Positions 55,095 to 64,000 of a stretch of 64,000 nucleotides of DNA are shown piece after piece. Made by a program: the position numbers and the translations under genes. The notes beneath the pieces are model-generated. The model was given only the letters and a program-made list of their open reading frames with translations. It had not been told where the DNA came from and made no database searches. How positions within the stretch are numbered: the first letter of the stretch is position 1; each line of letters begins with the position of its first letter. Origin of the DNA: Minicystis rosea (lineage in GTDB: Bacteria; Myxococcota_A; Polyangia; Polyangiales; Polyangiaceae); NCBI GenBank assembly GCA_001931535.1, contig CP016211.1, forward strand, positions 7,363,703 through 7,427,702, given 5' to 3'.

Positions 55095-55142
55095 CGATGG
55101 GGCCGCAAGCGGCCCCAAACCCCGCGCTGGACGCGCCAGCGC
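55094..55142. repeat. Dispersed double-hairpin element, copy 2
   Basis: Starting at the last base of the histidine kinase stop codon is ACGATGGGGCCGC. TGGGGCCGC (55098-55106) pairs perfectly with GCGGCCCCA (55109-55117). A second perfect stem follows: GCGCTGG (55124-55130) / CCAGCGC (55136-55142). Layout and leading sequence match the element after the Cys-rich array lipoprotein. No T-tract follows, so termination is plausible but not certain. Confidence 0.55.
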
Positions 55143-55361
55143 AGATTCACGAGGAGCCGCCATCCTCCGCGCGGGACGAGCCAACGCGGATCACGAAGCC
55201 GAGCGCAGTCGTCTTCGATGAAGCCGCGCGTGTGGCGTCGACGCTTCATCGCGCTCGCCCGCTTCGCTGAAGCTCGACCGAAGCGCGTCGCGCGTCGCCC
55301 GCCCGGCGGCTCCGTGCACGGCATGGACCGTCGTGGTAATCGCGCAGGAACGGTGGGGGGA

Positions 55362-58300
55362 ATGGGCTCGGAGTACACGGCGACCGAGACAATCCGTGAG
55401 AGCGAGCGGTTCGTTCTTCGGCGCGGGTACCGCGACTCGGACAGCCATCCGGTTCTTCTCAAATGCCCGACCTCGAAGCACCCGTCGCCCGACGTCGTGC
55501 GGCAGCTCGAGCGCGAGCGTGACATCGCCGGCATCCCGGTGCCGAGCTCGGTGCTGCGGCCGATCGCGCTCGAACAGAAGCCCGACGGGATGGCGCTGAT
55601 CCTCGAGAACTTCGACGGCATCTTCCTCGATCAGCTCCTCGGCGCGCCGATGGAGATCGACCTCTTCCTGCACGTCGCCGTGAAGATGGCGGTGGCGCTC
55701 TCGGGGCTCCACGATCGCGGCGTCGTTCACAAGGACATCCGGCCCGACAACATCCTCGTCGACGTCGCGACCGACTGCGTGAAGATCACCAACTTCGGCC
55801 TCGCCTCCGTCTTGCCGCAGGAGCAACGGCAAGCGCCGCAGACACGTTGGATCGAAGGATCGCTCGCGTACATGTCGCCCGAGCAAACGGGGCGGATGGA
55901 TCGGGCCGTCGATCACCGGACCGATCTCTACTCCCTCGGGATCACCTTCTACGAGATGCTGACGGGACAGCTCCCGTACCACGCGACGGATCCGCTCGAC
56001 TGGGTCCATCATCACATCGCCGGAACGCCCGTCTCGCCGGACGTCCTCGCGCCCGGCGTCCCGGAGGTGCTGTCGGCGATCGTGCTCCGGCTCATCTCCA
56101 AGGTCGCGGAGGATCGCTACCAGACCGCCCACGGGCTCGAGCACGACCTCGCGATCTGCCTCGCCGCGTGGGAGGAGCATGGCGCGATCGAGCCCTTTCC
56201 CCTCGGGCGAAACGACGTCTCCGATCGCTTTCAGATCCCCCAGAAGCTCTACGGCCGCGATCGCGAGACCCTCGCGCTCCTCGCGTGCTTCACGCGCGTG
56301 GCGTCGATCGGCGTGCCGGAGCTCTGCCTCATCTCCGGATACTCGGGCATCGGCAAGAGCACCCTCGTGCGCGAGCTCCAGCGGCCCGTGATCGCGGCGC
56401 GCGGTCTGTTCCTCTCCGGGAAGTTCGATCAGAACAAGCGCGACATCCCCTACTCCACCGTCATTCAGGCGTTCACGCAGGGCATCCGCCAGATCCTCAC
56501 CGAGCCGGAGGCCGCCATCGCCGCCCGCCGCGAGCGGCTCGGCGCGGCGCTCGGCGGCAGCGCGCAGCTCATCGTCGATCTCATCCCCGAGCTCGAGCTC
56601 GTCATCGGCAAGCAACCGCCCGTCGCCGCGCTCCCGCCCGCCGAGGAGAGGAACCGCTTCTTCACCGTCTTCTGCCGGTTCCTCGGCGCCTTCAACGACG
56701 CGGGCCGGCCGCTCGTGCTCTTCCTCGACGATCTCCAGTGGGCCGACGCGGGCAGCCTCGCGCTCATCGAGCAGATCGTGCCCCACACCGACACGCGCGA
56801 TCTGCTGCTCGTCGGCGCGTACCGCGACAACGAGGTCGACCCGACGCACCCGCTCTCCCTCGCGCTCGCGACCCTCCGCGCGTCGGGCGCGCGGGTCACG
56901 GACATCGTCCTCTCCCCGCTCACTTCCGAAGATCTCGGGCAGCTCGTGGCCGACGCGCTCCACAGCGACCTCGAGCGCGTGCGGCCGCTCGCGACGCTCG
57001 TCGAGCAGAAGACCCGGAACAACCCCTTCTTCGCGCTCCAATTCCTGGAGACGCTCCACGAGCAATCGCTCCTCGTGTTCGATCGATCGGCGCGCAGGTG
57101 GTGCTGGGATCTCCGTCGCATCCAGGAGAGGGGCTACACCGACAACGTCGTCGACTTCATGGCAGGCAAGGTCGGCCGGCTCGCCCCGAGGACACGGGAC
57201 ACCGTGATGCAAGCCGCCTGCATCGGCGACGAGCTCGACGTCAGGACCCTCGCGCTGCTCGACACGCGGTCCGTGGACGAGCTGCACGTCGATCTCCAAG
57301 ACGCGCTCCGCGACGGCCTCATGCTCCGCACCGGCAACTTGTATCGCTTCGTCCACGATCGCGTGCGACAGGCCGCCTACCTCCTGATCCCGGAGGCCCG
57401 CCGCGTCGAGATGCACCTCGACATCGGCCGCGCCCTGCTCGCCGCGACGCCGAGAGAGAGCTTGGAAGAGCACATCTTCGACGTCGTGAATCAATACGAC
57501 GCCGGCTGCGAGCTCCTCACCGATCCGGAAGAGAAGAAGTCGCTCGCCGCCTTGAACCTCATCGCGGGGCGGAGGGCCCGAGCCTCCACGGCGTTCGCGT
57601 CGGCCATCAAGCTCCTCGAGACGGGCATCCGCCTCCTTTCAGCAACCTCCGCTGCGCCGCGCGGCCCGAGCTCGTTCGCGCTCCACTTCGAGCTCGCCGC
57701 CTGCACCTACCTGCAAGGAGACCTGGATCGCGCGGCCTCGCTCTTCGAAGAGGCCTTCGCGCTCGCGGAGACGCGCCGGGAAAAGGCGTCGATCCGGCGC
57801 TTCGAGGTGGACCTCTACACCAGCAAGGACGAGCTCGACGAGGCCGTGGCGCGCGGCCTCGCGGGCCTGTCGCTCTTCGGGATCGACGTCCCTTCGCACC
57901 CCACGTGGGCGGACGTCCAGCGCGAGTACGCGCACGTCTTCGAGCTGCTCGACGATCGCCGCATCGAGGACCTCATCGATCTCCCACCGATGACCGATCC
58001 GGATCTCTCCGCCGTGCAGGACATCCTCGCCGTGCTCTTCGCGCCGGCGCTGAGCACCGATCGGAACCTTCCCCTCCTCGTCTACTGCTTGATGGTCAAT
58101 CACAGCCTCGCGCACGGCAACGGCGAGGCCTCGGCCCTGGCCTACGCGTACTTCGGGATGAGCCTCGGTCCGGCGTTCGGTCAGTACCGGGAGGGATATC
58201 GCTTCGGAAAGCTCGGCTACGATCTGATGGAGCGCCGACAGAGCTCCGCGTACAGCGCCAAGATCCGCGTCATCTTCGGCGACAACACGCTGCCTTGGGC

Positions 58301-60866
58301 GCACCACCTCCGCGAGGCGATGGGCTACCTCGACACTGCGTTCCGCACCGCCCTCGAGACCGGCGACGTCACCTTCGCCTGCTATTGCTGCAACCGCATC
58401 GTCGCCGATCGGCTCATCCTCGGGCACCCGCTCCCCGAGGTCTTCGCCGAAGCGGAGCGCCGCCTCACCTTCACGCGGAAGGCGCACTTCGACGCCTCCA
58501 CGCAGACCATCGTCGGCATCGAGCGCCTCGTGCAGAACCTGCGGGGGCGCACCGCGCACGCCTCCACGCTGAGCGGGCCCGGCTTCGACGAGGCCACCCA
58601 CGAAGCCCTGATGGATCACTACCCCTGGGCGATCGTCCGCTGCTGGTACTACATCATGAAGCTCGCCGCGCGCGTCCTGTCGGGCGACTACGACGACGCC
58701 GTCGCGGCCGCCGCGCGCGCGAAAGAGCTGCTCTGGTCGACCCTCGCGCACGCTCAAGAGCCGGAGTACTGGTATTACGGCGCGCTCGCGCTCGCCGGCC
58801 GTTTCGACACCGCGAGCCCCGAGGAGCGCCCCGCGATCCTCGCCGCGCTTCGCGAGCACGAGCAGCGGCTCGCCTCGTGGTCCGCGGCCTGCGTCGAGAA
58901 CTTCGGCAACAAGCACGCGCTCTGCGTCGCCGAGCTGGCGCGGATCGAAGATCGCCCGCTCGACGCCATGCGCGCCTACGACGACGCCGTCCGGCTCTCC
59001 CGCGAGAATGGCTACGTACAAAACGAAGCCATCGCCAACGAGGCCGCCGGACGCTTCTACCTCGCCCGCGGCTTCGAGAAGATCGCGGCCACGTACCTCC
59101 GCGAGGCCAAGTGCGGATACGCGCAATGGGGCGCCGACGGGAAGGTCGCCCAGCTCGAGCGGCAATATCCGAGCTTCTTCGAGCCCGTCCCCGAGCGATC
59201 GCCGAACACCATCGCGGCCCACGCCGATCAGCTCGATCTGCTCGCCGTCCTCCAAGCCTCGCAGGCCATCTCCAGAGAGATCGTGCTCACGCGCCTCATG
59301 GAGACGCTGGTGCACACGATCATGGCGCAGGCAGGCGCGCAGCGCGGGTACCTCCTGCTCGCGTCCGGGAGCGAGCTCCACCTCGAGGCCGAAGCGTACG
59401 CGGGCCCCACGGGCACGCAGGTCGTCCTCTCGCCCCCGCCGCGCGCGGTGTCCGCCGTGCCGGAGTCCATCATCAGCTACGTGCGGCGCAGCCGCGAGGC
59501 CGTGGTGCTCGACGACGCCTCGCGGCCCAACCTCTTCTCGACCGATCCGAGCATCGCCTCGCGGAGGCCGCGATCACTCCTCTGCTTGCCCATCCTCCGT
59601 CAAGCCGAGCTCGTCGGCATCCTCTACCTCGAGAACAACCTGATCTCCGGCGCCTTCACGCGCGAGCGCCTCACGGTCGTCGAGCTGCTCGCCTCGCAGG
59701 CCGCGATCTCTCTGCAGAACGCGACCTTGTTCACGGCCCTGCGCCGCGGTGAGCAGCAGCTCCGCGCCATCATCGACAACAGCATGGCCGTCATCTACGT
59801 CAAGGACCTCGACGGGAGGAACCTCCTCGTCAACCGCCGCTACAAGGAAGTCCTCGGCCTGACGCGCGACGATCAGGTGATCGGCAAGACCGACTACGAC
59901 CTCTATCCCAAGGAGACCGTCGACGTCGTGCGCACCAACGATCTCGCGGTCATCGCGGCCATGAAGGAGATGGAGTGCGAAGAGGCGGTCCCGCACCAGG
60001 ACGGCGTCCACACGTACATCTCCCTCAAGTTCCCGCTCTGCGACGCGTCGGGTGCTCCTTATGCCCTCTGCGGGATCTCCACCGACATCACCCATCGCGT
60101 CGAGGCCGAGCGCGAGCGGATGGCCTTGCTCCACGAAGCGCAGGAGGCGCTGCGCGTGCGCGACGAGTTCCTCTCCATCGCCTCGCACGAGCTCAAGACC
60201 CCGCTGACGCCGCTGCGCCTCCAGATGCAGCTCCTCCAGCGGCGCCTCGCCGGCCCGGAGCTCGCGGAGAACGAGAAGCTGCAGAGCCTGCGCAAGCTGG
60301 TGGCGACGTCCGATCACAACCTCGATCGCCTGACGAAGCTCGTCGAGCAACTGCTCGACGTGTCACGGATCAGCGCCGGCAAGCTCGCGCTCCAGCCCGA
60401 AGACGTGGATCTCTCCGCCCTCGTCCGGGAGGTCTCGGAGAGCTTCCGGGAAGAGCTCGTCCGCACGCGCTGCGCGCTCACGCTCGACGCAGGCGTGCCC
60501 GTGACGGGCTCGTGGGATCGCTTCCGCGTCGAGCAAGTCGTCGTCAACCTGCTGACGAACGCCATGAAATACGGCGCCGCCAAGCCCATCTCGATCCGCG
60601 TGTGGCGCGCCGGAGACCTCGCCCGCCTGTCCGTCCTCGACCACGGCATCGGGATCGCGAAGGACGCGCAGGAGCGGATCTTCGGTCGCTTCGAGCGCGC
60701 GACGTCGACGCGCAGCTTCGGCGGCCTCGGGCTCGGCCTCTACATCACCCGCCAGATCGTCGAAGCCCACGGCGGGCGCATCCTCGTCTCGAGCGATCCG
60801 GGCCACGGCGCGACCTTCACCGTCGAGCTCCCCCTGCAACGCGCAGCCGCGCTCCCGAGCGCTTGA
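55362..60866 (+). CDS. Trifunctional Ser/Thr kinase - AAA ATPase - GAF/PAS - histidine kinase fusion
   Basis: This is an 1834-residue cytosolic signalling protein. Start ATG 55362 has GGGGGGA upstream. Order: (1) Ser/Thr kinase fold (residues about 1-275) with Lys34, catalytic HKD (123-125), Asn130 and SLAYMSPEQTGRM, but NFG replaces DFG at 144-146; (2) AAA-type ATPase with Walker A SGYSGIGKSTL near 330 and Walker B VLFLDDLQWAD; (3) a long helical TPR-like region, about 650-1280; (4) GAF near 1290-1450; (5) PAS near 1465-1580 (IDNSMAVIYVKDLDGRNLLV); (6) His kinase with SHELKTPL near 1605 and ATPase domain to 1830. This 'PATS'-like architecture is common in myxobacteria and cyanobacteria. It lies 267 bp downstream of the PAS kinase gene. 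Confidence 0.88.
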   Translation: MGSEYTATETIRESERFVLRRGYRDSDSHPVLLKCPTSKHPSPDVVRQLERERDIAGIPVPSSVLRPIALEQKPDGMALILENFDGIFLDQLLGAPMEIDLFLHVAVKMAVALSGLHDRGVVHKDIRPDNILVDVATDCVKITNFGLASVLPQEQRQAPQTRWIEGSLAYMSPEQTGRMDRAVDHRTDLYSLGITFYEMLTGQLPYHATDPLDWVHHHIAGTPVSPDVLAPGVPEVLSAIVLRLISKVAEDRYQTAHGLEHDLAICLAAWEEHGAIEPFPLGRNDVSDRFQIPQKLYGRDRETLALLACFTRVASIGVPELCLISGYSGIGKSTLVRELQRPVIAARGLFLSGKFDQNKRDIPYSTVIQAFTQGIRQILTEPEAAIAARRERLGAALGGSAQLIVDLIPELELVIGKQPPVAALPPAEERNRFFTVFCRFLGAFNDAGRPLVLFLDDLQWADAGSLALIEQIVPHTDTRDLLLVGAYRDNEVDPTHPLSLALATLRASGARVTDIVLSPLTSEDLGQLVADALHSDLERVRPLATLVEQKTRNNPFFALQFLETLHEQSLLVFDRSARRWCWDLRRIQERGYTDNVVDFMAGKVGRLAPRTRDTVMQAACIGDELDVRTLALLDTRSVDELHVDLQDALRDGLMLRTGNLYRFVHDRVRQAAYLLIPEARRVEMHLDIGRALLAATPRESLEEHIFDVVNQYDAGCELLTDPEEKKSLAALNLIAGRRARASTAFASAIKLLETGIRLLSATSAAPRGPSSFALHFELAACTYLQGDLDRAASLFEEAFALAETRREKASIRRFEVDLYTSKDELDEAVARGLAGLSLFGIDVPSHPTWADVQREYAHVFELLDDRRIEDLIDLPPMTDPDLSAVQDILAVLFAPALSTDRNLPLLVYCLMVNHSLAHGNGEASALAYAYFGMSLGPAFGQYREGYRFGKLGYDLMERRQSSAYSAKIRVIFGDNTLPWAHHLREAMGYLDTAFRTALETGDVTFACYCCNRIVADRLILGHPLPEVFAEAERRLTFTRKAHFDASTQTIVGIERLVQNLRGRTAHASTLSGPGFDEATHEALMDHYPWAIVRCWYYIMKLAARVLSGDYDDAVAAAARAKELLWSTLAHAQEPEYWYYGALALAGRFDTASPEERPAILAALREHEQRLASWSAACVENFGNKHALCVAELARIEDRPLDAMRAYDDAVRLSRENGYVQNEAIANEAAGRFYLARGFEKIAATYLREAKCGYAQWGADGKVAQLERQYPSFFEPVPERSPNTIAAHADQLDLLAVLQASQAISREIVLTRLMETLVHTIMAQAGAQRGYLLLASGSELHLEAEAYAGPTGTQVVLSPPPRAVSAVPESIISYVRRSREAVVLDDASRPNLFSTDPSIASRRPRSLLCLPILRQAELVGILYLENNLISGAFTRERLTVVELLASQAAISLQNATLFTALRRGEQQLRAIIDNSMAVIYVKDLDGRNLLVNRRYKEVLGLTRDDQVIGKTDYDLYPKETVDVVRTNDLAVIAAMKEMECEEAVPHQDGVHTYISLKFPLCDASGAPYALCGISTDITHRVEAERERMALLHEAQEALRVRDEFLSIASHELKTPLTPLRLQMQLLQRRLAGPELAENEKLQSLRKLVATSDHNLDRLTKLVEQLLDVSRISAGKLALQPEDVDLSALVREVSESFREELVRTRCALTLDAGVPVTGSWDRFRVEQVVVNLLTNAMKYGAAKPISIRVWRAGDLARLSVLDHGIGIAKDAQERIFGRFERATSTRSFGGLGLGLYITRQIVEAHGGRILVSSDPGHGATFTVELPLQRAAALPSA

Positions 60867-60896
60867 TCGGAGCTCGGGATCGCGCGCGGCCTCTCG

Positions 60897-62069
60897 TCAC
60901 TTCTTGTTTCGCAACATGTCGAGCGCCTGCTGCAGCTCCGCTTCCGTGTACGGCAGCTTGGCGAGCGCGCGCTTCTCGTCCTCGATCGACAGCTCGATGT
61001 CCTTCTTCGCCTCCTCGGCGCGGTGAACCCACGCCGAGTCCTCGCCCGTGCGGCGCCCGAGCCGCACGGTCCCATCCATCATCTTGAGCCCCTTCTCCAG
61101 GAGCACGCGGTACCGGAGCCGCATCGCGCCCTCGAAGAGCTGTTGCTTCTTCAGCGAGTCCGCCTTCCCGGTCGGCGGGATCGCCATCACGTCGCGATGG
61201 AGCTGCTGATAGAGCTGCCCCACGCGATACCCCGCCATCGCCGACCAGTGCGCGTCGTAGCTGCGCATCGCCTCCGTGTACGCGCCCTGCGCGTCGAGGA
61301 GCGCTTGGCAGCGCTGCTCCAGCACGTCCACGAAGTTCGGCGGCAGCGGGTTGAACGTGATCTTCTCGCTGCGCTTCCTCCGCACCTCACCGAGCGCGAA
61401 GCTCACCTGCGCCAGCTCGATCGGCGGCGGCCCCGACTCGCCGAGCCGATGCTGCTCGATCAGATCGCGCGCCTGCCCGACGTGCTTCTGTGCCTCGTCC
61501 ACCTTGTCCATTTCCACGAGCGCCAGCGCCTTGGCGCCGTGCGCATCGATGGCCTCGAGCACGCTCAGATCACGCAGCGCGAGCGCCTTGTCGGCCACGC
61601 TCGCCAGATCGCTCCACCGCTCCAGGAACGAGCACAGCCGCGCGAGACGGAAGTACGCGCCGCGCGTGACCGCGTGCTCGGGGAAGCGCTCGACGAGCTT
61701 CTGGTAACGCTCGTACGCCGCTTGTCGCTCGAACATTCCTTCGCGGGCGAGCGCGCCGTTGTACAGGCTGGGCGGCGCCGTCTCACCGTCGGGCGCGAGC
61801 CGCACGAGCCGATCGAACGCATCGGCGGCGTCCTTGTAGCGCTCGCGGATCAGCATCACGCGCGCCTGCTCGAACTGTTGCGCCAGCTCCATTTCGGAGA
61901 ACGGCGAGACCACCATCGGCGCCACTTCGACGGGCGGCGTGTGCTTCGCTTCTGCGGACGGAGCCGCCGGCCCGCGGGCGGACGGTGTGGCAGCACAGCC
62001 TGCCAGGAAAGCGAAGAGGGACACCGCGAGCCCGATCCGGCCCACACAAATTCGGCGCTCGATTGCCAT
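60897..62069 (-). CDS. TPR lipoprotein
   Basis: This is a 390-residue lipoprotein: signal IGLAVSLFAFLAGC with lipobox LAGC, a Pro/Ala linker, and helical TPR-like pairs (AQQFEQARVMLIRERYKDAA, LYNGALAREGMFERQAAYER, YFRLARLCSFLERWSDLASV). The C-terminal part is charged and helical (LSIEDEKRALAKLPYTEAEL). It may act in envelope assembly or gliding-type complexes; the partner is unknown. ATG 62069. It is convergent with the kinase fusion (30-bp gap). Confidence 0.72.
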   Translation of the reverse strand: MAIERRICVGRIGLAVSLFAFLAGCAATPSARGPAAPSAEAKHTPPVEVAPMVVSPFSEMELAQQFEQARVMLIRERYKDAADAFDRLVRLAPDGETAPPSLYNGALAREGMFERQAAYERYQKLVERFPEHAVTRGAYFRLARLCSFLERWSDLASVADKALALRDLSVLEAIDAHGAKALALVEMDKVDEAQKHVGQARDLIEQHRLGESGPPPIELAQVSFALGEVRRKRSEKITFNPLPPNFVDVLEQRCQALLDAQGAYTEAMRSYDAHWSAMAGYRVGQLYQQLHRDVMAIPPTGKADSLKKQQLFEGAMRLRYRVLLEKGLKMMDGTVRLGRRTGEDSAWVHRAEEAKKDIELSIEDEKRALAKLPYTEAELQQALDMLRNKK

Positions 62070-62404
62070 GACGGGGAAGGATACCCAACCGTCGCCGGTT
62101 GTTCCCGTGGAGCCGCCTCAGCATGGAATCGCCTGTTACCACGCCGCTCGCGATCGGCCTGAAACACGGTCTCTTCGCATACCGGCGCGTATGTAGGCAC
62201 CTCTGCGAGCGGCCCCAGGCAGGCGCGATGGTGAATTTGGGGCAGCCAAAACGCCTGTTTTCTGCTTACGATCACGCATCAATTCGGAAGCGGCGGCCGC
62301 GCCGGCGGCCAGCCGACGACTTCCCCAAGCCGCGGAGCTCGTGCGCGGGCTCCGGGGCGCAGGACGTGGGTCCGAGGGATCGGGCCCATCGGAGGTAGGC
62401 CACA
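62070..62404. other. 335-bp gene-free divergent intergenic region
   Basis: This separates the TPR lipoprotein from the divergent DUF465 gene and must hold their promoters; I see no clean -35/-10 pair. A less GC-rich patch around 62235-62285 (AATTTGGGGC to CATCAATTC) is the most likely promoter area. GGAGG 10 bp before the DUF465 ATG is its ribosome-binding site. Short open frames here look random. Confidence 0.4.
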
Positions 62405-62605
62405 ATGAAGCAGGTCGTTTCTCTCCGCGGTCTCGAAGATCGTTTGAACCGGGCGGAGGCGCAGCACCGCGCCCTCGACGAGCGGCTCTCCCAACTGAGC
62501 CGTCGCGCGTACCTGACGCCCCGTGAGCAGCTCGAGATCGCGGAGCTCAAGAAACACAAGCTCAAGACCAAGGACGAAATCGCCGCGCTCCGCCGCTCGC
62601 TCTGA
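62405..62605 (+). CDS. DUF465 (YdcH) family small protein
   Basis: This is a 66-residue helical hairpin protein. The pattern 'LEDRLNRAEAQHRALDERLS' followed by 'LTPREQLEIAELKKHKLKTK' and 'DEIAALRRSL' is the DUF465/YdcH signature: two amphipathic helices with a Lys-Lys-x-Lys turn. The function is unknown. A clear GGAGG Shine-Dalgarno precedes the ATG. It stands alone, with a 147-bp gap before the next lipoprotein gene. Confidence 0.85.
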   Translation: MKQVVSLRGLEDRLNRAEAQHRALDERLSQLSRRAYLTPREQLEIAELKKHKLKTKDEIAALRRSL

Positions 62606-62752
62606 CGGTGCCACCAAGCGCATCGCTCCCCGCCCTCCTCGTCTCGCCTCCCCCCGCATCACGATTCTCACCCGCCGCGCTCCACTCGCGCGCCATTGCA
62701 GAAAGTCCATCCATCGCTAGCGCTCGCGTGCCGCTTCGCTACGTTCGGCACG

Positions 62753-63256
62753 ATGAACGCGCCCCGGATCCTCGGGCTCCCTCTCCTCGCCGCCATTGCG
62801 CTCGTCGTCGTCGCATGCGCCGGTGCTCCCGTCGAAATCGGCCCCGCTGCGCCCGGCTCCGTCCCCTCCGGCGCCCCGGTGAAGCCCACGCCCAAGACGC
62901 GCATCGACGAGCTCGCGGCATCCCCTGCCTACGACGCCGCCGGCCACGCCGCCCCCTGCGCTGCGCCCTCGGCCACCTGCCCGCAGGCGGCCCCCGATCG
63001 CGCCTTCCTCGATCGCTGCCGCCTCGCCGGCTTTCAAATCCGCGTCTGTGGCTGCGATCAACGCTGCTCCGGCGACGTCACCGCCGTGAATCGCCATTAC
63101 GACGAAGCCGGCGCCCCCAAAGAGTGCGCCCCCGCCCGCACCGATTGCACCCCTCCGCCCGCCGCCGCCTCCTTTCAGGACGCGTGCAACGAGAAGGGAT
63201 ATCGACTCGATGTCTGCGGCTGCGAGTGGCTCTGCTCCGGCAACCCTCGCAAGTGA
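62753..63256 (+). CDS. Small Cys-rich lipoprotein
   Basis: This is a 167-residue lipoprotein with signal MNAPRILGLPLLAAIALVVVAC. The body contains two similar Cys modules (FLDRCRLAGFQIRVCGCDQRC and FQDACNEKGYRLDVCGCEWLC), each 'C-x(5)-G-x(3)-VCGC-x(3)-C'. These are probably disulfide-bonded duplicate domains. No enzyme motif is visible. ATG 62753 gives the signal; a longer frame from 62696 does not. Confidence 0.72.
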   Translation: MNAPRILGLPLLAAIALVVVACAGAPVEIGPAAPGSVPSGAPVKPTPKTRIDELAASPAYDAAGHAAPCAAPSATCPQAAPDRAFLDRCRLAGFQIRVCGCDQRCSGDVTAVNRHYDEAGAPKECAPARTDCTPPPAAASFQDACNEKGYRLDVCGCEWLCSGNPRK

Positions 63257-63585
63257 CCTTCACGGCGGCGTGAGCCGCATCACCCACGCTTCCCAACGGG
63301 CCTTGAAAGCATCCCTGGTGGAGAGAGCAAGCTGTCCGCAAAGCTGCTGTCGTCGTCACGACAACACTCTTCGTGCACGTCTGTCCGTCGTGTAGCGGGA
63401 GGGCTGGACTCCGCCGCAGCCCAGTCCTCGGCGTTGCGACGTCGACTTGCCTACTCCCCCTTCTTCTTCCCCGGAGGGGGAAGGTTCTGCCGTTTCCTAT
63501 CCGCCCAGCTCGTCGCTCGGCGCGGGAAGTTCGCAATACTGTGGGGGGCCTTTGGTCCTCCCATGCTCTGGGGATATGGATGGGG
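63257..63585. other. 329-bp gene-free convergent intergenic region
   Basis: Between two convergent genes no credible coding frame is seen. It contains an inverted repeat CTTCCCC (63467-63473) / GGGGAAG (63478-63484) with a 4-nt loop, a weak terminator candidate without a T-tract. A pyrimidine-rich run precedes it. The remainder is unremarkable, with no match to a known RNA that I can see. Confidence 0.4.
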
Positions 63586-64000
63586 CTACGGCATCTCCCC
63601 CATCTCCGCGCTCCAAAGCTCCTCCACCACCCGCGCAATCCCGCTCGCGAGGTGGCGCCGAAACGTGCTGTAGGCCATTCGGCACCGCTCCGCGGCGCGC
63701 TCCTGGTTGTCCGCTGCATCGACGAACGCCGCGTGCAGCGCCAAATATTGACGCTCTCGGCGCGGCGCGTCCCGCAAACGCTCGACCCGCTCCACCAGCA
63801 CGGCCCGTAGGCGTGTTGCCCGCGCGGCGCGGCCGGGCGGCGCGTCGCCGACGATCCTCGCGCTCAGCAAAGGGCTCTCCTTCAGCCGCGAAACGTCGTG
63901 CAGCGCCCGGAGGGCAGCCCGCACGGCGGCGTCGAATCCCGCGCGATCGAGCGGGGCGCGCGCCTCGGTGACGGCGGCGGACGGCCGCGCGACGGGCGCA
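63586..64000 (-). CDS. Conserved protein C-terminus with sigma-70-region-4-like helix-turn-helix (truncated by window edge)
   Basis: The frame is open from the right window edge, so the N-terminus is missing; about 138 residues are visible. DAAVRAALRALHDVSRLKES, a Leu/Arg-rich helix RLRAVLVERVERLRDAPRRE and the helix-turn-helix-like segment QERAAERCRMAYSTFRRHLA resemble C-terminal domains of large ATP-binding regulatory proteins in myxobacteria and actinobacteria. The full domain composition cannot be seen. Function unknown; DNA binding through the last segment is plausible. Confidence 0.6.
   Translation of the reverse strand, partial: APVARPSAAVTEARAPLDRAGFDAAVRAALRALHDVSRLKESPLLSARIVGDAPPGRAARATRLRAVLVERVERLRDAPRRERQYLALHAAFVDAADNQERAAERCRMAYSTFRRHLASGIARVVEELWSAEMGEMP

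Noticed and set aside
57639..59381. Minus-strand open frame inside the kinase fusion
   Set aside because: Shadow of the plus-strand gene, no recognisable motif or start signal.

Overview
The window is about 64 kb of very GC-rich bacterial chromosome. It has dense, mostly bidirectional coding. It is rich in lipoproteins with Ala/Gly/Ser-rich N-termini and Cys-rich modules, and it carries a Ser/Thr kinase-ATPase-histidine kinase fusion and several two-component proteins. That mix, with a DUF99 gene and a non-classical succinate dehydrogenase, suggests a myxobacterium (Myxococcota, probably Polyangiales). This is inference from gene content; no rRNA or other taxonomic marker is present.

Layout. 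1-3.2 kb: the 3' end of serA, an unknown gene and two TPR-type proteins. 3.3-8.4 kb (minus): a tightly coupled four-gene accessory operon. It encodes a short leader protein, an 865-aa Hydin/Ig-repeat protein, a protein with DnaJ-like zinc motifs, a deaminase-like domain and Ig repeats, and a SUKH-like protein, and it looks like an effector-immunity module. 8.6-12.8 kb (minus): a Cys-rich lipoprotein and the sdhCAB operon. 13-24.8 kb: a membrane glycosyltransferase, a TPR protein, a CrtI-like oxidoreductase and a series of surface lipoproteins, including a tandem Cys-rich array resembling VWC/pacifastin modules. 25-32.5 kb (minus): the translation/transcription operon rimP-nusA-ylxR/L7Ae-infB-ylxP-rbfA, with a terminator-like hairpin just ahead of rimP.

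32.9-40 kb: a small lipoprotein, a PPOX-like oxidase, DUF99, an orphan DarG-like macrodomain, an adenine-type DNA methyltransferase, ExbD and a run of poorly known minus-strand genes including a DUF5063 protein. 40-43.4 kb: an AMIN-like protein and an LptD/OstA-like protein whose frame is broken near its C-terminus. 43.7-47.8 kb: a VOC protein, a small L7/L12-like zinc protein, a REC-GGDEF diguanylate cyclase and a NtrC-like regulator that lacks the GAFTGA loop. 47.9-51.8 kb: a BmpA-type nucleoside ABC transporter (ATPase plus two permeases), followed by a Nudix hydrolase. 52.5-64 kb: a beta-propeller lipoprotein, a PAS histidine kinase, the 1834-aa kinase fusion, a TPR lipoprotein, a DUF465 protein, a Cys-rich lipoprotein and a truncated conserved protein at the right edge.

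The housekeeping blocks (serA, sdhCAB, rimP-infB-rbfA) look ordinary. The most unusual content is the 3.3-8.4 kb operon, the loop-less NtrC-like regulator, the Cys-rich tandem-module lipoprotein, the frameshifted LptD-like gene, and several dispersed or tandem non-coding repeats. No tRNA, rRNA, CRISPR array, transposase or integrase was seen.
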